A stretch of 64,000 nucleotides of DNA from Leptodontidium sp. MPI-SDFR-AT-0119 (GCA_020726505.1 JAHLEZ010000004.1:1364001-1428000), one strand, 5' to 3'; counted from the first letter of the stretch, positions 46,314-58,287 are shown. Notes: a model not told the origin generated them from the letters alone. Program-made: numbers and translations.

Positions 46314-46775
46314 TCCATGACTCACTCCCTTATCCATCTAGCTTTCCATTACCCTCGAGCTCTGCAAAGAGGTTTCGTTCTCTACCATTCGAGGCTGTTC
46401 TACTAAGAACCCAAACAGAATGCCGTTTGTTGATCTTCTCTTCGAGGTTGGGGTTGTCCTTTCCCGAAGCCGGGCGAACAGGGGTGACAGCGAGGTGGGC
46501 ACATCGGCGGATGTTGGTTATAGGTTCGACTCGCTGAGGCCAGACACCGCCTTTCCTACTTTAGGTCTCCCATCCTATTTCGACGACAAGATACCTGCCC
46601 CCGATCCGTACAAACACAAAAATATGAAAGCTGGTCGTTGCGCATAAGCAGCCGTCTGCATTTAGCGAGGGGGTGGCTTGAAGTTATAGGTTGCCTGCGA
46701 TTGTAGCCAGCAGAAATATAGAGCAAGAGCTTCAATATAATGCCAAGTTCTCTTTAATCGCAAGAGTTCCTATCA

Positions 46776-47729
46776 TCACGAAGCACCGCGTTGTTCGCTA
46801 GCCACGAGTTTCAATGTTAGCGCTGCTGCTTTCCTCTTTCCCCCGAACGGCTTGCACCCAGCTTGGCAGCTCGATCTACCTTCACGATACCTGAGCGACC
46901 AAGAACATATCGTAGTTCGGCCGCGATGTCTAGAACCCTCAACTGTCTCGTTGCTATGATACCTGGCCCGATGAATGTTTTCCATGTGGGAGCTTCCTCA
47001 TCCAACCAATGTCACCCGAAGCCGGTCAAAGTAGCTCAAGGCATCCGCGCAATCCGAGTAAACAACAATGATGCGAGGGCGTTGCTCACTTGCCAAGTCA
47101 ATGATGCCATCCCGGGCAATCTCAAGGGCTTTGGCAATAGCGTAAAATCCAAGTGCGAACGTGTGCGCAAAACCTCGAAGTCGCCAAGAGAGTTCAGTCC
47201 ATGTTGACCTTAGAGCAGAACAATAAACAACTCCTATTCCGCAAAAGTAGTCCTCAAGGTAAGAGCCATCTGTCCAATAAGCTAATCTGGACCTATCGGT
47301 AAGGAGATTGTCTTCATTTTTAGCTTCGACCAGTGCAACATCTTTAGGGATGATGACGACCACGCCTTCGAAGACTATGTTCCGGAGGCCCTGTCGGATT
47401 TTGCTTCGCGTGAATTGATAATCTACAGGTGTACCGAGCTTGCTGGTTGCTTTCCATTTCTCTCGCATTTTTGCTTCGAGGCAAATTATGATCTCGCAAT
47501 TGCTCTTTTTTGTCGCTGATGTTTCCGTCATGCCTTCCAGGCGATTCTAGACGGTCGAACCATGGCTATAAATTTCGATTGGGATTTTGGTATTTGTGCG
47601 AATATGTATCAGACGATGAACTCGGTCGAAGGAGGAATTCAAAATAGACAATAGATTGTATTTGCTCTGGATCCAAGAATTTCGGGTGGCATCCAGGTAC
47701 ACAGGGTAGTACGGGCAGTTCAAATCCAA
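46776..47729 (-). pseudogene. Decayed RNase H-like gene (retroelement-derived or domesticated)
   Basis: On the minus strand, DLNCPYYPVYLDATRNSW leads into a TAG stop at 47549-47547. The same frame then continues through ETSATKKSNCEIIICLEAK to an RNase H-like core. The core has YWTDGSYLEDYFCGIGVVY (first Asp), a helix GFYAIAKALEIA where the family has a Glu in the E-L-Y-A-I position, and VVYSDCADALSYFDRL (third Asp). A second part in another frame, GIVKVDRAAKLGA, resembles the C-terminal Asp/Ala-Lys segment. The in-frame stop, frame change near 47000 and loss of a catalytic Glu indicate a dead copy. No long repeats or reverse transcriptase domain flank it, so origin from a LINE-type element or a host RNase H-like family cannot be separated. 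Confidence 0.7.
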
Positions 47730-48861
47730 ATCAGCGAGGAGGCGGCGTGAAAACTACTGGTGATAGATGAAGACCCCGGTCGGCGACTAGCTCCAAGTGT
47801 TAGCAAGACGTCTACTTGTTCACACTTTTGTGCCCACTAGTTTCATTCTAGTGAATTTAAATATTCGGATGGTTGTGGCAGGCTGGCTCGGTTTTGAAGA
47901 GCGCATCATGCTTCCGCCAGTCGTTCCTTGGACCTACTCTAGCCTCGCTTTCCAGCTTGCCTCAAAATTGCTGAAACAACAGCAAGAAATCTAATCTCGA
48001 GTGAAAGGCGAAAAAAAAGAACACAGGCACAGACACGGTAACTGCACCGGTGCCACGACTCTGCCATTCAATCTACTTACCCGAGCAACCGAGTGGAGAA
48101 ACACAATAAGCGAGAATCCTCTATTACTTGCTCCCCTTTATCTTTATCCCTACACGTTGACTACTTCAATTGCGTCTGAGATTCGACGGAAAATCACGAA
48201 ATACGTTTCCACAGATTACTTCTGTTCTAAACACAAGTATAAAAGCTCGCTTTCCGTACGCTACCGTTCGGCAATTTGAAGTAAGTACCCACCAGCGAAT
48301 ACAGGTCTTTTGTTTTTGCCCCTGAAATTTAGCGAGAAGATAAAAAGTCCCACACACCTGTATTCATGTCCACACAAACCGAAAAAAGAAAGAACAGAAA
48401 GACGGAGAGACTTAGCCAAGTGGGTGCCATGAGTGTGTTTAAATTCCTGGTACTGTTAATCTCCATAGTTCTTTTTTTATCAATGGCAGTTGGGATTTCA
48501 GTTGACATATAGCATTTAGTAATTGAAATTTCTGACTACTAGGTCCCCGAGGTTCGGATAGATGGGAAAGATCATTCGGTATTTAGATAATGCATTAGCA
48601 TGGACCTTGACCCGCTATAGCGGCTTGATTGACCTGCACTCAAATTATTCTCTCATCAAAACAGACTTTTGCGGGGTAGAACAACATCCTAGAGATCTCC
48701 CACCAACGGAAGAATTTCCCCCGCTCGGGCTGCTTTACCCCGCACCCCAGGAAATGACGATGTCGCTACAAGATAAATTAAAATGATCCAGGACGATATG
48801 GGCTATTTTGCTGAATTCTCATGACCTTTCCAATCGCTCTCTGATACCTCATCGCTCAATC
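47730..48861. other. Intergenic region of 1.1 kb
   Basis: No gene recognised. It leads into the secreted esterase gene; short open frames such as 48562-48786 lack support. Confidence 0.4.
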
Positions 48862-50087
48862 ATGAAACTCATATTAGGGACGGTTATTTGTTGTTGGTTG
48901 GGGTTTAGCGAGGCTTCGCCAAGATATCCACCCCCAGCTTTCAAATGGAACGAAGTCAATTTTCTGTAAGCAAATATACTCAAACTCCTTGAGTATCACT
49001 GAAAGTGCTAGACTTGCTTTTGGTGACTCTTATACCTACGTCCAAGGGACAGCTGGACGTCAAAACTACTCCTTCATCGGAGATGCCCAGAACTACGCAT
49101 TTACCCCGGAAACCCTCTTGACAGGCATGATTGTTCAGAATCAGGTGAGAAATGATCATAGTTCTGGCTAATACATGACTGATCATCTGCACAGATTGGC
49201 ACATCGGCAGGTGGACCGAATTGGGTCGAATATCTTACAGGGTGTTTCTCGGGCTTGCCAGCGAAATGCAAGACACAACTCTGGGACTTCGCATTCGCTG
49301 GATCTGATGTCTCAACAACATAGTAAGATACTGAATTGCGATCCTAAATGGTATCAGGCATTGATCACCACCTCTAGTACCCCCCTTCATCACAACTACA
49401 CTGTCTCTTTTGAAGAACAGATTGTACAATGGGCGACTTATGCCAAACCAGTCCTTCCAGTCAAGGTCTCCAAGGCACTCGTCGCAATTTTCATTGGCAT
49501 CAATGACATCAATGACTCGGCAAAATATACTTTTCCCCGGAACAATGCCACGGATTTCCCTTCTTTCTATGGAAAGATCATGGAAGCCGAGTTCAAGTCC
49601 ATGGAAACTATATACGAGGCCGGATATCGGAACTTTTTGTTCATGAACCTACCCCCCTTGGAAAGAACAGTTCGTCTCTCCTTATCCTTCGTCAGCTATT
49701 CATAAGATTAAAGCTAACATGTGTCAGCCCGGTAATCAAGTTAGTGCCAACCCGCTGCCAAGTAGCACCATGGTCAATCAATACAACAGTGCCATCTCCG
49801 CCGCCGCTACCACATTCGTCGCATCGCATCCAGGTGCGAAGGCAATGGTCTTTGATACCTATTCATTCCTTTCCGGCATTCTTGACAATCCCTCGAAGTA
49901 TGGCATCAAGAACACGACTTCGTACTGTCCCAATTATAATGCACCAGATATCGACACAAATTATGCTGCGTACGGATGCTTGCCGATTGAAGATTATTTC
50001 TGGTACAACTCTGGACACATCACCTGGCCCATCCACAAATATATCGCCAAGGCCGTTGGAAAGTTCCTTGAGAAGGAAAGCTGCTAA
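48862..50087 (+). CDS. Secreted GDSL/SGNH esterase, CE16-like
   Basis: Extracellular carbohydrate acetylesterase-like enzyme of the GDSL/SGNH superfamily. Five exons (48862-48965, 49012-49144, 49195-49322, 49378-49669, 49728-50087) give 338 residues. A signal peptide is clear (MKLILGTVICCWLGFSEAS). Catalytic blocks: Ser in LAFGDSYTYV, Gly in the GTSAGGPNW region, Asn in IFIGINDINDS, and the Asp/His pair in PIEDYFWYNSGHITW. Several Cys and N-glycosylation sites (NYS, NNAT, NTT) fit secretion. Homology by motif suggests CE16 acetylesterases that release acetyl groups from xylo-oligomers; the substrate is unproven. The intron between exons 3 and 4 uses a CTCTAG acceptor chosen because only it preserves phase. 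Confidence 0.9.
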
Positions 50088-50308
50088 ATCGATTACTGTA
50101 TTGGTGGAGGAGATGGATTAAGGGGGGGCACGCGCCGCCGCTTAGAAGACTATGAATGTCACGAATAATATCTATAAAATTTGGTGTGTGAGCAGAATCT
50201 GTTGTGATGTTGCTCCTACAACTGGACTTTGAAGTATGACATCCGCAGCTATTTTCAAGGAGATGTACCAGGTCGTATCCACAGGTTTCATCTGTAAACA
50301 AATCAAGA

Positions 50309-50737
50309 CTAGACTAAGACCTCCTTTGTAAATTCCGACACTCCTGCATCTCCAGTATTCACCACCCCAACCTTCTCAATCAACATAATCTCCGCATCCC
50401 CCACCGGTCGATGACGAACACCCTTTGGGACGACAAATGTGTCTCCTTTGCCAAGCACCACATCCTCCCTGCCGGATTTTCCTTCAATTTCGATCGTCAG
50501 AGATCCACTGAGGACATAGAAGAATTCGTCTGTATCCGGATGTGAGTGCCAGATGAAGCCGCCTTTCGTTCGGGCGACTTTGATATCGTATTCTTCGTTG
50601 ACGGTTGCGACGAGATTAGGCGAGTAGCGTTCCGTGATCTTGGAGAGCACCGTGGGGATCGAGAGTTTGGACTGCAGAATGGAATTTTCTTTGGGGCGTG
50701 AGTAGTACCTAGGTAATTTCAATAGGTAGAGATTCAA
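50309..50737 (-). CDS. Single-domain cupin protein
   Basis: Small cupin-2 protein of 142 residues if read as a single exon. Cupin motif 1 is clear: GGFIWHSHPDTDEFFYVLSG, with HxH and a Glu as metal ligands. Motif 2 is GDTFVVPKGVRHRP, with the last metal His. The flanks form the usual beta barrel. The N terminus (MNLYLLKLPRYYSR) is atypical, so the true start may lie in an upstream exon joined near KENSILQSKLS; a TACCTAGGTA palindrome lies in this stretch. The reaction cannot be predicted; such proteins are often dioxygenases, isomerases or sugar-binding proteins. It is convergent with the esterase. Confidence 0.75.
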   Translation of the reverse strand: MNLYLLKLPRYYSRPKENSILQSKLSIPTVLSKITERYSPNLVATVNEEYDIKVARTKGGFIWHSHPDTDEFFYVLSGSLTIEIEGKSGREDVVLGKGDTFVVPKGVRHRPVGDAEIMLIEKVGVVNTGDAGVSEFTKEVLV

Positions 50738-51315
50738 CTGTCTTCTAGCCGTGCTCGTTAGCGTGTGTCCCTGCTATTGCTCGGAAGAGATGATGCAAAC
50801 AAGAAAATATGAATGCTTCAAGAATTTCCTGCCATGTTCAAAAGTTTGAGGAGCGAAAAGAGATGGAGAGGAGCATGGCTTACTGAATGTCCCACTCGCG
50901 CCCTGCGCTCGACAGGCACAGCTCATTGTCAATTACGCCCTTTACAAAATTTTCTGCATCAATATGGTACAAATATTTAGAGGCATCCTCTTGTATCCCC
51001 ACGGTGTTCCCAAAATATGTCCAATCGCATTGCCAGTAGCATAAGTCTCTCATATCAGACCCCCTCGCTTACCCCCCCCCCTCCTAGGATAGAATCCCTC
51101 CTTCAACAGCACAAGATTCTAGCAAGTTCATTCGAATTGAGACTGAAAAATAAAACGCTAATACCATAGAGCTAAATATAAATACCTTTCTCAAGCCAAG
51201 AACACTCGAGGCCTTCAGAAATCCGATAACATTGAAGTGCTGTGATCTAATGAGTTTAAATAATTTACACGCGTGATCTGTATTCAGATCCACTTGAAGT
51301 GGCTTCAAGACTCTC
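50738..51315. other. Intergenic region between cupin and dehydrogenase
   Basis: About 580 bp without a gene. Contains a C-rich run at 51075-51085. Includes the cupin promoter and the 3' end of the dehydrogenase. Confidence 0.4.
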
Positions 51316-52515
51316 TCACCAGGCCTGCAAAGGAGGGAGACCATCAGCAAACAATTGCTTGTTTAAGTCGCTGGTCGAATTCTCCCACAATCCTCTCACC
51401 TGTCCATCATCCCTGGTGACTGGATTTGGTTCCGTGACCTTCCCAATTGGTAGCATAAATTTCCCCTTGTACTTCTCAAAATCTCGTCGAACTTCTGGCG
51501 CAGTGGCAGCGAATAGAGGGGAGACAGCACCTTGATCGGAGGTCAGAAAGGAAATCCGAGCTATGGCCCTCATCAATGCATAATTGCAAGCAAAGAAGGT
51601 TTCCGTGGCAACTTCTCCTGGATGCACCGAGACCGATAGGATTGGGAGACCTTGTTCATCAAGCCGTCGCTGCAGCTCTTGGGCGAAAATCACAGCAGCA
51701 GCTTTGGAGACGGCGTATCGAATCATGTCGGAACCGAAGAAGAACTTCCCAACCCTTTGCCATTGCCAGGGATATGAGAGAACTGGGTGGGCCAGAGCGT
51801 CAGGGGAGTTGAATTTAAATTTGAAGTTGCTGGGTAGGAGAGCGCTTTGAGCTGTGGAGCCAAGAGTGACAATTCTGACATCGGACCCCTTCTCGGCCAA
51901 ACTGTTTTTAAGAAGAGGTAGTACTCGATTGATGAACACGAAAGGGCCAATGTAACTAAGCCCATCAGCAAGGCCCAAGTTAAATTTTGAAGGAGCACCA
52001 ACTGCACGGCCATAAGGGGTTCCCAACCATGACCAACCGGGTCAGAAGAAGATGTTGCAGTACCAGCGTTGTTGACTGGGTAATAAAACTGTTAGAGATG
52101 GACTATAGAAGACTTTGAAGGCACAAAACTTACTCAGGAGGTGTATTCTGGTTTCCATTCTCTTCAACTGGTCGGATGCAGCTGTGATGCTTGTGAGATC
52201 TGTCATGTCCAACAACAACCAGTTGATATTCGCCTGGCTCAATTCCGGACTTCGAGCTCGAAGGGCAATAAGTGTCTTCTGAGCCGTTGTTTCAGACCTC
52301 GTCGTAAAGTACACCTTTGCTCCACGTAGCGCAAGGAGCCTGACCATTGCAAAGCCTAACCCGGACCTAGAAGATGAGCCTCATTAGTATGTAATAGAGA
52401 ACGTTACTATCTGTTCTTGGGATTTAATATCATAGACTTACGAGCCTCCAGTTACAACAGCAACTTTCCCACGGAGATCGGGCATGTCTGTCAACGGATC
52501 CCATGTAATTGACAT
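51316..52515 (-). CDS. Short-chain dehydrogenase/reductase (retinol-dehydrogenase-like)
   Basis: NAD(P)-dependent SDR of about 334 residues. Modelled exons are 52515-52442, 52366-52134, 52075-52064 and 52001-51316. The Rossmann glycine motif spans the first intron (VVTGG, then SSGLGFAM). The sequence then shows WLLLDMTDL, the NNA motif, a YIGPFVFINRVLPLLK helix, and the active-site Tyr-Lys in RYAVSKAAAVIFAQEL. SVHPGEVATETFF follows. The third exon is only 12 nt; it is drawn because it joins NNA to the next frame (VGAPSKFN) in phase. Without it the frame is broken there. NNAG becomes NNAV in this model, which is unusual. It resembles fungal retinol-dehydrogenase-like SDRs; the substrate is unknown. 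Confidence 0.8.
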
Positions 52516-53510
52516 GGTGATGTTTGTGCTCGTACAGTCTATATGGATGCCTCAAATTGATTCGGCTTCGATGCCCCTCGACAATAAACGTAGTTTTTTA
52601 TGCTTCTCTTCCTTGGAGCTTGTTTTATGTGGATCTGTGGAGCGTAAGAACTGAAAATGAAAGCATGAGACGAGTGAGATGCCACCTGGATGAAGGGGAT
52701 GCAACGCCATATAAAGGTCGGAGGAGAGCGACGCCCCATGATAGGAACTGGCATAAAGAAACTTTGTACTAGTACATCTCATTCGGATGTTTATTTTAGA
52801 TCTGACCGGCCGAAGAGTGAAGGTTCCTCACGAGCGGAGATATGCGGGAAAGGTGCGGGAAAGGTGCGGGCTCGCTTAGACACACCCGCATTCGGGGGAG
52901 CTGTTTTTCAATGCAGGCGGGCTTCGAAAACGACACCCAAAGCTACACGACCGCTAGCACTGGAGCACGTCTCGGAATTTGGTCCGAAAAGTTCGGATCG
53001 AAGAATACTTCACACGGAAAGAGAAGCCTTCTGAGGTATCGGTAGGACTTTACTTCACTGAGGCTATGTCAGGAGGTTGTGGCCAGGATCAACAGCTCCT
53101 TCGCATCTTGTAAACTCTATTCAGCTGTCTGGGGCGATGCTTGACATTGATATTGATGGCTATCGTGGTTGCGATGTACACCTCGAATCCCGGGGTTTCT
53201 TGAATTCGAAAGAAGCCGGTGACTGTTCTGCTACGAGAGCATCAAGTACTTCACCCCGGGAATATACTATTTATGTTGACGACAATTTCCATAACTTCAT
53301 AAGCGGATGAAAGCTTAGGAAGATTGGAGGTCGCATAACTATTTTCTACTATCACAGGCGCCGTGGACATGTGTGAACATTAGGAAACTTCACATTCAAA
53401 TCACGCCTTGCCAAAATCGGATGTAAAGTTATTCTGTTAACATATGCATAAAGTAAAGGTTCTAGCAGCCGGAGTCTGTGAGATCTACAGTATCAAGCTC
53501 AATTTCGACT
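52516..53510. other. Intergenic region of 1.0 kb
   Basis: No gene recognised; includes the promoter of the first dehydrogenase and a GGGAAAGGTGC tandem (about 52848-52869). Confidence 0.4.
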
Positions 53511-54702
53511 TTAAACTCCCACAAAAGAAAGCGTGAGGAAATCTGGGTCGCTCTCTACGGACTTTTTGATGTCACCAGACAAGATCTCATTGACATCCCA
53601 AGCTGCCCAGACGAAACGACCATGTAGAACTGCTGCTTCTGCACTGGTCGCCCAGACTGCAAAGTGTGCCGGCAGGTTGTCTACACGAAGAATTAGTCGA
53701 TGTCAAAAATCGATATGTGCCAGACTATGAACAATCGCAGAAACGGCTGGGTAATGCTTACCATCGTCCCAGTGTTGACTATTTTCGTCGAGACCAGCAG
53801 ATCTGGAGGCTTCGGAGAGGATAGTTCCTGGGTGGAAGTTGATCATCTGAAACTTCTTTGGGTCAACTTCTCCAGCTATCTTTTGCATTACGAGGTGACC
53901 AGATGCTTTGGTAAGTGCGTATGTTGGCAACACAGCTGCAACGGACTTGCTATAGATTGCTGCTGTAGACACGTACACGACATACTATATTTAACGACGT
54001 CAACAAGTGTGATCTCCAGTGAACGAAATATTAATAGAATTCCTCCATGAAGTGCTCGGGTGAATGTGACGTACCTTCTTCCTGTCTTTGGGATCCGCTT
54101 GCTTGTACATCTCTTCGGTGATTGGAGGAGGGATCTCACATTGGTCTCATATTGAGACCAGATAGTCGCAAACCCAGAGTCTACAATCGAGCCTAGACCA
54201 CCAAACTGTGCAGCATTCAGCATAAGGACATCAACAATGACTCCGTCTGTACGTAGGTCGACCCAGAGCGCCGTAGATTCAGCCACGCTTCCGACATCGC
54301 TAATCAAAGACTTTAGTATGTATAATTTTCAATGTATCATGGTCGCAGAAAAGCATTTGATCCTAGGTCCTAAATCATGGAGGTTTTCGGGGCAGAAAGA
54401 ACTGACCAGACACGAGCGACAAACTTTGTATGTTTGAAATCGCTCGACAGCTTAGCAGCCGCATTTTGAACAGTGTCTTTACGGCGACCCGTGAGAATTA
54501 TTGTAGCTGCTGAAGCCTCGGCGTATGCTCTGGCAATGGACAACCCTATTTCAGCAGAAGCACCAGTGATAAGGACAGTTCTACCTTCTTGGGATAATTC
54601 GGGACGGAGAGGCGAGATGGCTCCATAGGGGGATTTGTGATATGTCTTGACAATGTTGGGAGAATCTAACTCAATTGATTCGGGGGCCTCGAGGTCAACC
54701 AT
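53511..54702 (-). CDS. Short-chain dehydrogenase/reductase, apparent one-base frameshift
   Basis: SDR with a fungal N-terminal extension (MVDLEAPESIELDSPNIVKTYH). It shows the cofactor motif VLITGASAEIGLSIA, NRR-type selectivity residues ILTGRRKD, LMLNAA, and the catalytic Tyr-Lys in TYALTKASGHL. INFHPGTI and a C-terminal region ending LSFVGV follow. Exons: 54702-54407, 54299-54075, 53984-53762, 53680-53511. The second exon is one base short. It leaves frame after YETNVRSLL and re-enters as ITEEMYKQADPKDRKK, a few codons before the correct donor at 54074. No usable intron fits (only about 29 nt between GT and AG). It is therefore either a sequencing error or a recently broken allele. Function otherwise generic. 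Confidence 0.7.
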
Positions 54703-55864
54703 GATACTTCGGTGTCAAAAATGAGATGAGATGGTCTGGAGAAAGAAAGCGTTGGGAATGAGTTATATTGTAGATGGACAACTGTTTCGGCGAGGCGGTA
54801 TATATATTTACGCTTATACGCACCCGTGAGCTGTGCTACCATACCAGGCTAGGCAGGGTCCGTAACACAGCAAGTGAAGTCATGGAGCCTCCTAGGCCAC
54901 TATGCAGCCATCGACATCTCCCTGGCCAAGGGGAGTGGATGGGTCTTTTCTGTACGGCGGGACAGGGGCCGCGTACTGGAGAAACCTGCGCGCAAGTGCG
55001 GATGATGAACGGGAATCGTGCGGGAGGCTTGAAATGGACATAGCAATGGTGCAGGAAAGACAAAGCCCTAGAAACGAGGCTGACCACTTCCAAGCCCGGT
55101 AGATCTTTGGCTCCTTGCACCTTTCGAGGGTCAAGTCGCGATGGATTAACTAGGTACTCTAGCGAGGGAGAGACTTCTCGAAATCCTTTGTCTGGAACTT
55201 GGAACTCGCTAGTACTCTACAGGAGATAAATAGCATTGCCGAGTATTCTAATATTTAAGGATATAATTTCGTCTTGCTACATGTAGGGAGACCTAAAAAG
55301 CTAAACACATCCGCAAGGTATCTGGAGTCTGTTTGTAATAAGAAGCGATGCGAGTCAGGAAAGTAAACAAAGCTCGAGTCTACTTACGCCAAAGTTGCAT
55401 CGAGTCATGATGGACAACAGAATTTGAGACTGTCTGGCCTAGAAAGCTGAATATGATGCACGCACGACAATTACGGTACCAGACAGCACACTCTCTATCT
55501 AGTGGACTGCAAAGGGGTCTATCCACAGCCGACCAAAGGAAGTGTACTGGTCCGTTCCGAACATGAAAAAATCTCTGTGGTTAGGAAACACGTTCCCAGC
55601 CCGCCGAATAATTAGAATATATTAAATATATCGTAACGGAGTAACGGAGTAACGGAAGTCCTGGGAGTCAAGGGAGTCAAGTCGCTCCCGGTCTCTCGCG
55701 CCCGCACGTTCCGAACAGCTTGCACCGCCTTTTCCGCATCGGTTCCCGCAGGTGTTTTCACCAGCCCGCCCGCCGGTCACCGCTCTCCAACCCTCCCTCA
55801 ACACCACCCGAACATCACCGTCCTGGCACACTGTTCAAAGTATACTTACCAGAAAGTGATAGAG
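54703..55864. other. Intergenic region between divergent genes
   Basis: 1.16 kb between an SDR and the Zn2Cys6 regulator. No gene seen. GTAACGGA repeats lie at about 55633-55656. Confidence 0.4.
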
Positions 55865-57576
55865 ATGAACACGGACATCAGACACCGCAGATTCGTTCCT
55901 AGGAAGGCCTGCACGCGATGCAGCTCACAGAAAAGACGATGTGATAAGGTCCTTCCAAACTGTGGGAACTGCTCCAGGTACGAAAAGTGCACATGTAAAC
56001 AATATTGCGGGCTTGGGCGGCCCAATGATACTGATTAAGAGAGTTTGCAGACTCCGCCAACAGTGCCAGTATGAGCTGCCCGAGGAATCGCCTCTGAGTC
56101 CAGCTTCTTCATCGCCTACTGGGTCGGCGATTGCTCCCCCCCAAGTGCTCACACCGACTCGCCTCAAAGACTCCATCGTCTCCAGACTTGGCTCTTCTAC
56201 ACCCGAAGATATTGTCTCAATATACAGCCGGGCCATCGAGCCATGGTTTCCGGTTGTGTCGATAACTAAGCTACGCAGCCCACCTTTAGCAACCTGGGAA
56301 GAAGCTCCTCTGGATATTGTGTGTCTCTGCTTGTTGATCAAGCTTATCTCCACCAACCCCCCTAGCTCATCAGAGAATAACACCGACGCTTCTGATTTTC
56401 AATCCTTATATTTATATACGAAGACCACCTTGGCTTCAACTGAAGCACTTGGTGTCAACTCTGTTCTGGTCGTCCAATGTAGGGTCCTGGTAACCCTCTT
56501 CGAGGTTTCACATGGCTTGTATCCTGCGGCTTATATCTCCATTGGAGCCACAGTCCGAGCCATGGAGGCTCTTCAAATATATCCAGATACAGATGTTTCG
56601 CCGCCTGGCTCTGGACATGACAGAGTCAAGCAAGAAGAGATGGAATCGACTTGGTGTGGAATTCAGGTCTTGGAAAGGTAAATCTACCCTTCGTGAAATT
56701 CTATGTCAAAGTACCATTTTCACCTGCTCATGGCTTCTAGATATGTGGCCATTGAGTCCAGACCGTACCAGCCCCTTGCAGGCTTGCGAACTGAGTCTCG
56801 TCATAGTCTCACCAAACCCACGATGTGCATGACCGAATGGCGCCGCACAAGTCAAACTGGATTGATGTCTACTGTTGCCCGATTCCCCGAAGCTTCTTAT
56901 CTCCTCGACAAGGTGCACACTGCCTTAAATAGTCCCACCGCCGAGCAGGCCTTCAACATAGAAGAAATAACCCTGACCGTTCAAACCTTGAGCAACCTCC
57001 AGACGATTTTGCTAGACGAAACTGGGGATGGCATTCCTCTGTATACAGTGGGACTAACCTTTAGCAACACGTAGGCGACCACAAAGTTCTTAAATTATCT
57101 GCGTGCGTCGAAGCTGACTTTGAAGGACAGAGCCCTTCTCCTAGCGTTCGAAAGCGGCAGCAAAATGCCCCCCACTGCTAGCTCAATCGAGAATGTCAAT
57201 CAGATTGCCACCGAATCCCTGATTTCCATGTTGTCCTCTATAACGAGTGCAGTTGAGCCTTTCACAGCAGGTACACAGCTTAACTTCGACCTCCTGCCGC
57301 CTTTCACCTTATTTCTGGTGTACAAGGCCGCATCCATGGTAACGGAGAGATTGTTGATAGATAGTGACTCAGCAGAAGAGAATTTGAAAAGACTTAGGGT
57401 TCTTAGGGGGTTCTTGCAGGTTGTGGGGAAGAGATGGTTGGGTTGCAGTATGTCAAAAACAAAAAAAAACAATGCTGGTGATATGTAGAGCTGATGGAGT
57501 ATATATAGAACGGTACCTCGACCTCCTGGACGAAGATACGACCCCACGCATTCTGAAGGCTATAAAACAAGCTTAA
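55865..57576 (+). CDS. Zn2Cys6 transcription factor
   Basis: Fungal binuclear zinc-cluster regulator of 487 residues. Exons: 55865-55977, 56042-56677, 56741-57070, 57131-57447, 57509-57576. The DNA-binding cluster near residues 17-45 starts RKACTRCSSQKRRCDKVLPNCGNC. After the first intron it finishes SRVCRLRQQCQYE, an arrangement with an extra Cys compared with the consensus. A Ser/Pro linker follows, then the fungal-specific middle region: DIVSIYSRAIEPWFPVVS, GVNSVLVVQCRVLVTLFEVS, YISIGATVRAMEALQIYP and TWCGIQVLERYVAIESR. The C terminus ends LDLLDEDTTPRILKAIKQA. The first Met at 55865 is used. The closest neighbours are two SDRs and cyanamide hydratase, which it could control; that is only inference from position. 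Confidence 0.88.
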
Positions 57577-58287
57577 GAATCCAGGACCACTATCAAAAAC
57601 AGGAGCTGAACACAAGACTTGACGGAGGAGCGTTTTGCGTGTTGGCTTAGTCCCTTTTCCCTGCCTTTATGACTTGCCAGGATCGAGGACTACAGCCCAG
57701 TTGATGCAACAAGACAAATTTTCTTCATAAAATTTAGTTGCGTCCAAGTTTCGTTGACTTTGACATGGAGTAAGAAGTTCGTTTTGCCTGACGAATCTCA
57801 AGTTTATTGACCATGGGACTGTAGACTACAGAAAAAAGTAGCAGCCAATAGTCCGCTATATGGCCCGAAAACGAACCCGATGCTTACAAAACCTTCTCTT
57901 TCACTCTAAACAATATCGTACATTTTGGTTGGAGCGAGCTGGCACCGTGTTTTGGGAAATGCACGTCTAGTAAGCTGAAGGCTGACTCGTTTCGCTGCTG
58001 ACTGATGACATCGATTGGGTATGGCGCTGCTACCCCCGCCGTGGAGATGTTCCAGCCATACGTATTTCGATGACGGCTTCGGAATAGTCATCATCAACCA
58101 GGCATATGATCGGAAATTACCAAACAGAACGATCTAGCCCGGGGTTTGGAGTGCATCGGTGTTTGGCTTCTCGTTCATATATTCGGAATATACCATTCCA
58201 TCTGATCTCTTGACGACCAAACCGAACTCTCACAATCTGTTCGACTTCACCACTCCTATTTTTCACGATTTGTTACAACTACGCACA
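57577..58287. other. Intergenic region, hydratase promoter
   Basis: About 710 bp with no gene; holds the regulator 3' end and the upstream region of cyanamide hydratase. Confidence 0.4.

Noticed and set aside
46420..46647. 75-codon open frame after the HET remnant
   Set aside because: Could be a C-terminal scrap of the HET gene but shows no family motif; not enough to annotate.
48562..48786. 74-codon open frame before the esterase
   Set aside because: No homology pattern and no splice structure; likely chance in the esterase promoter.
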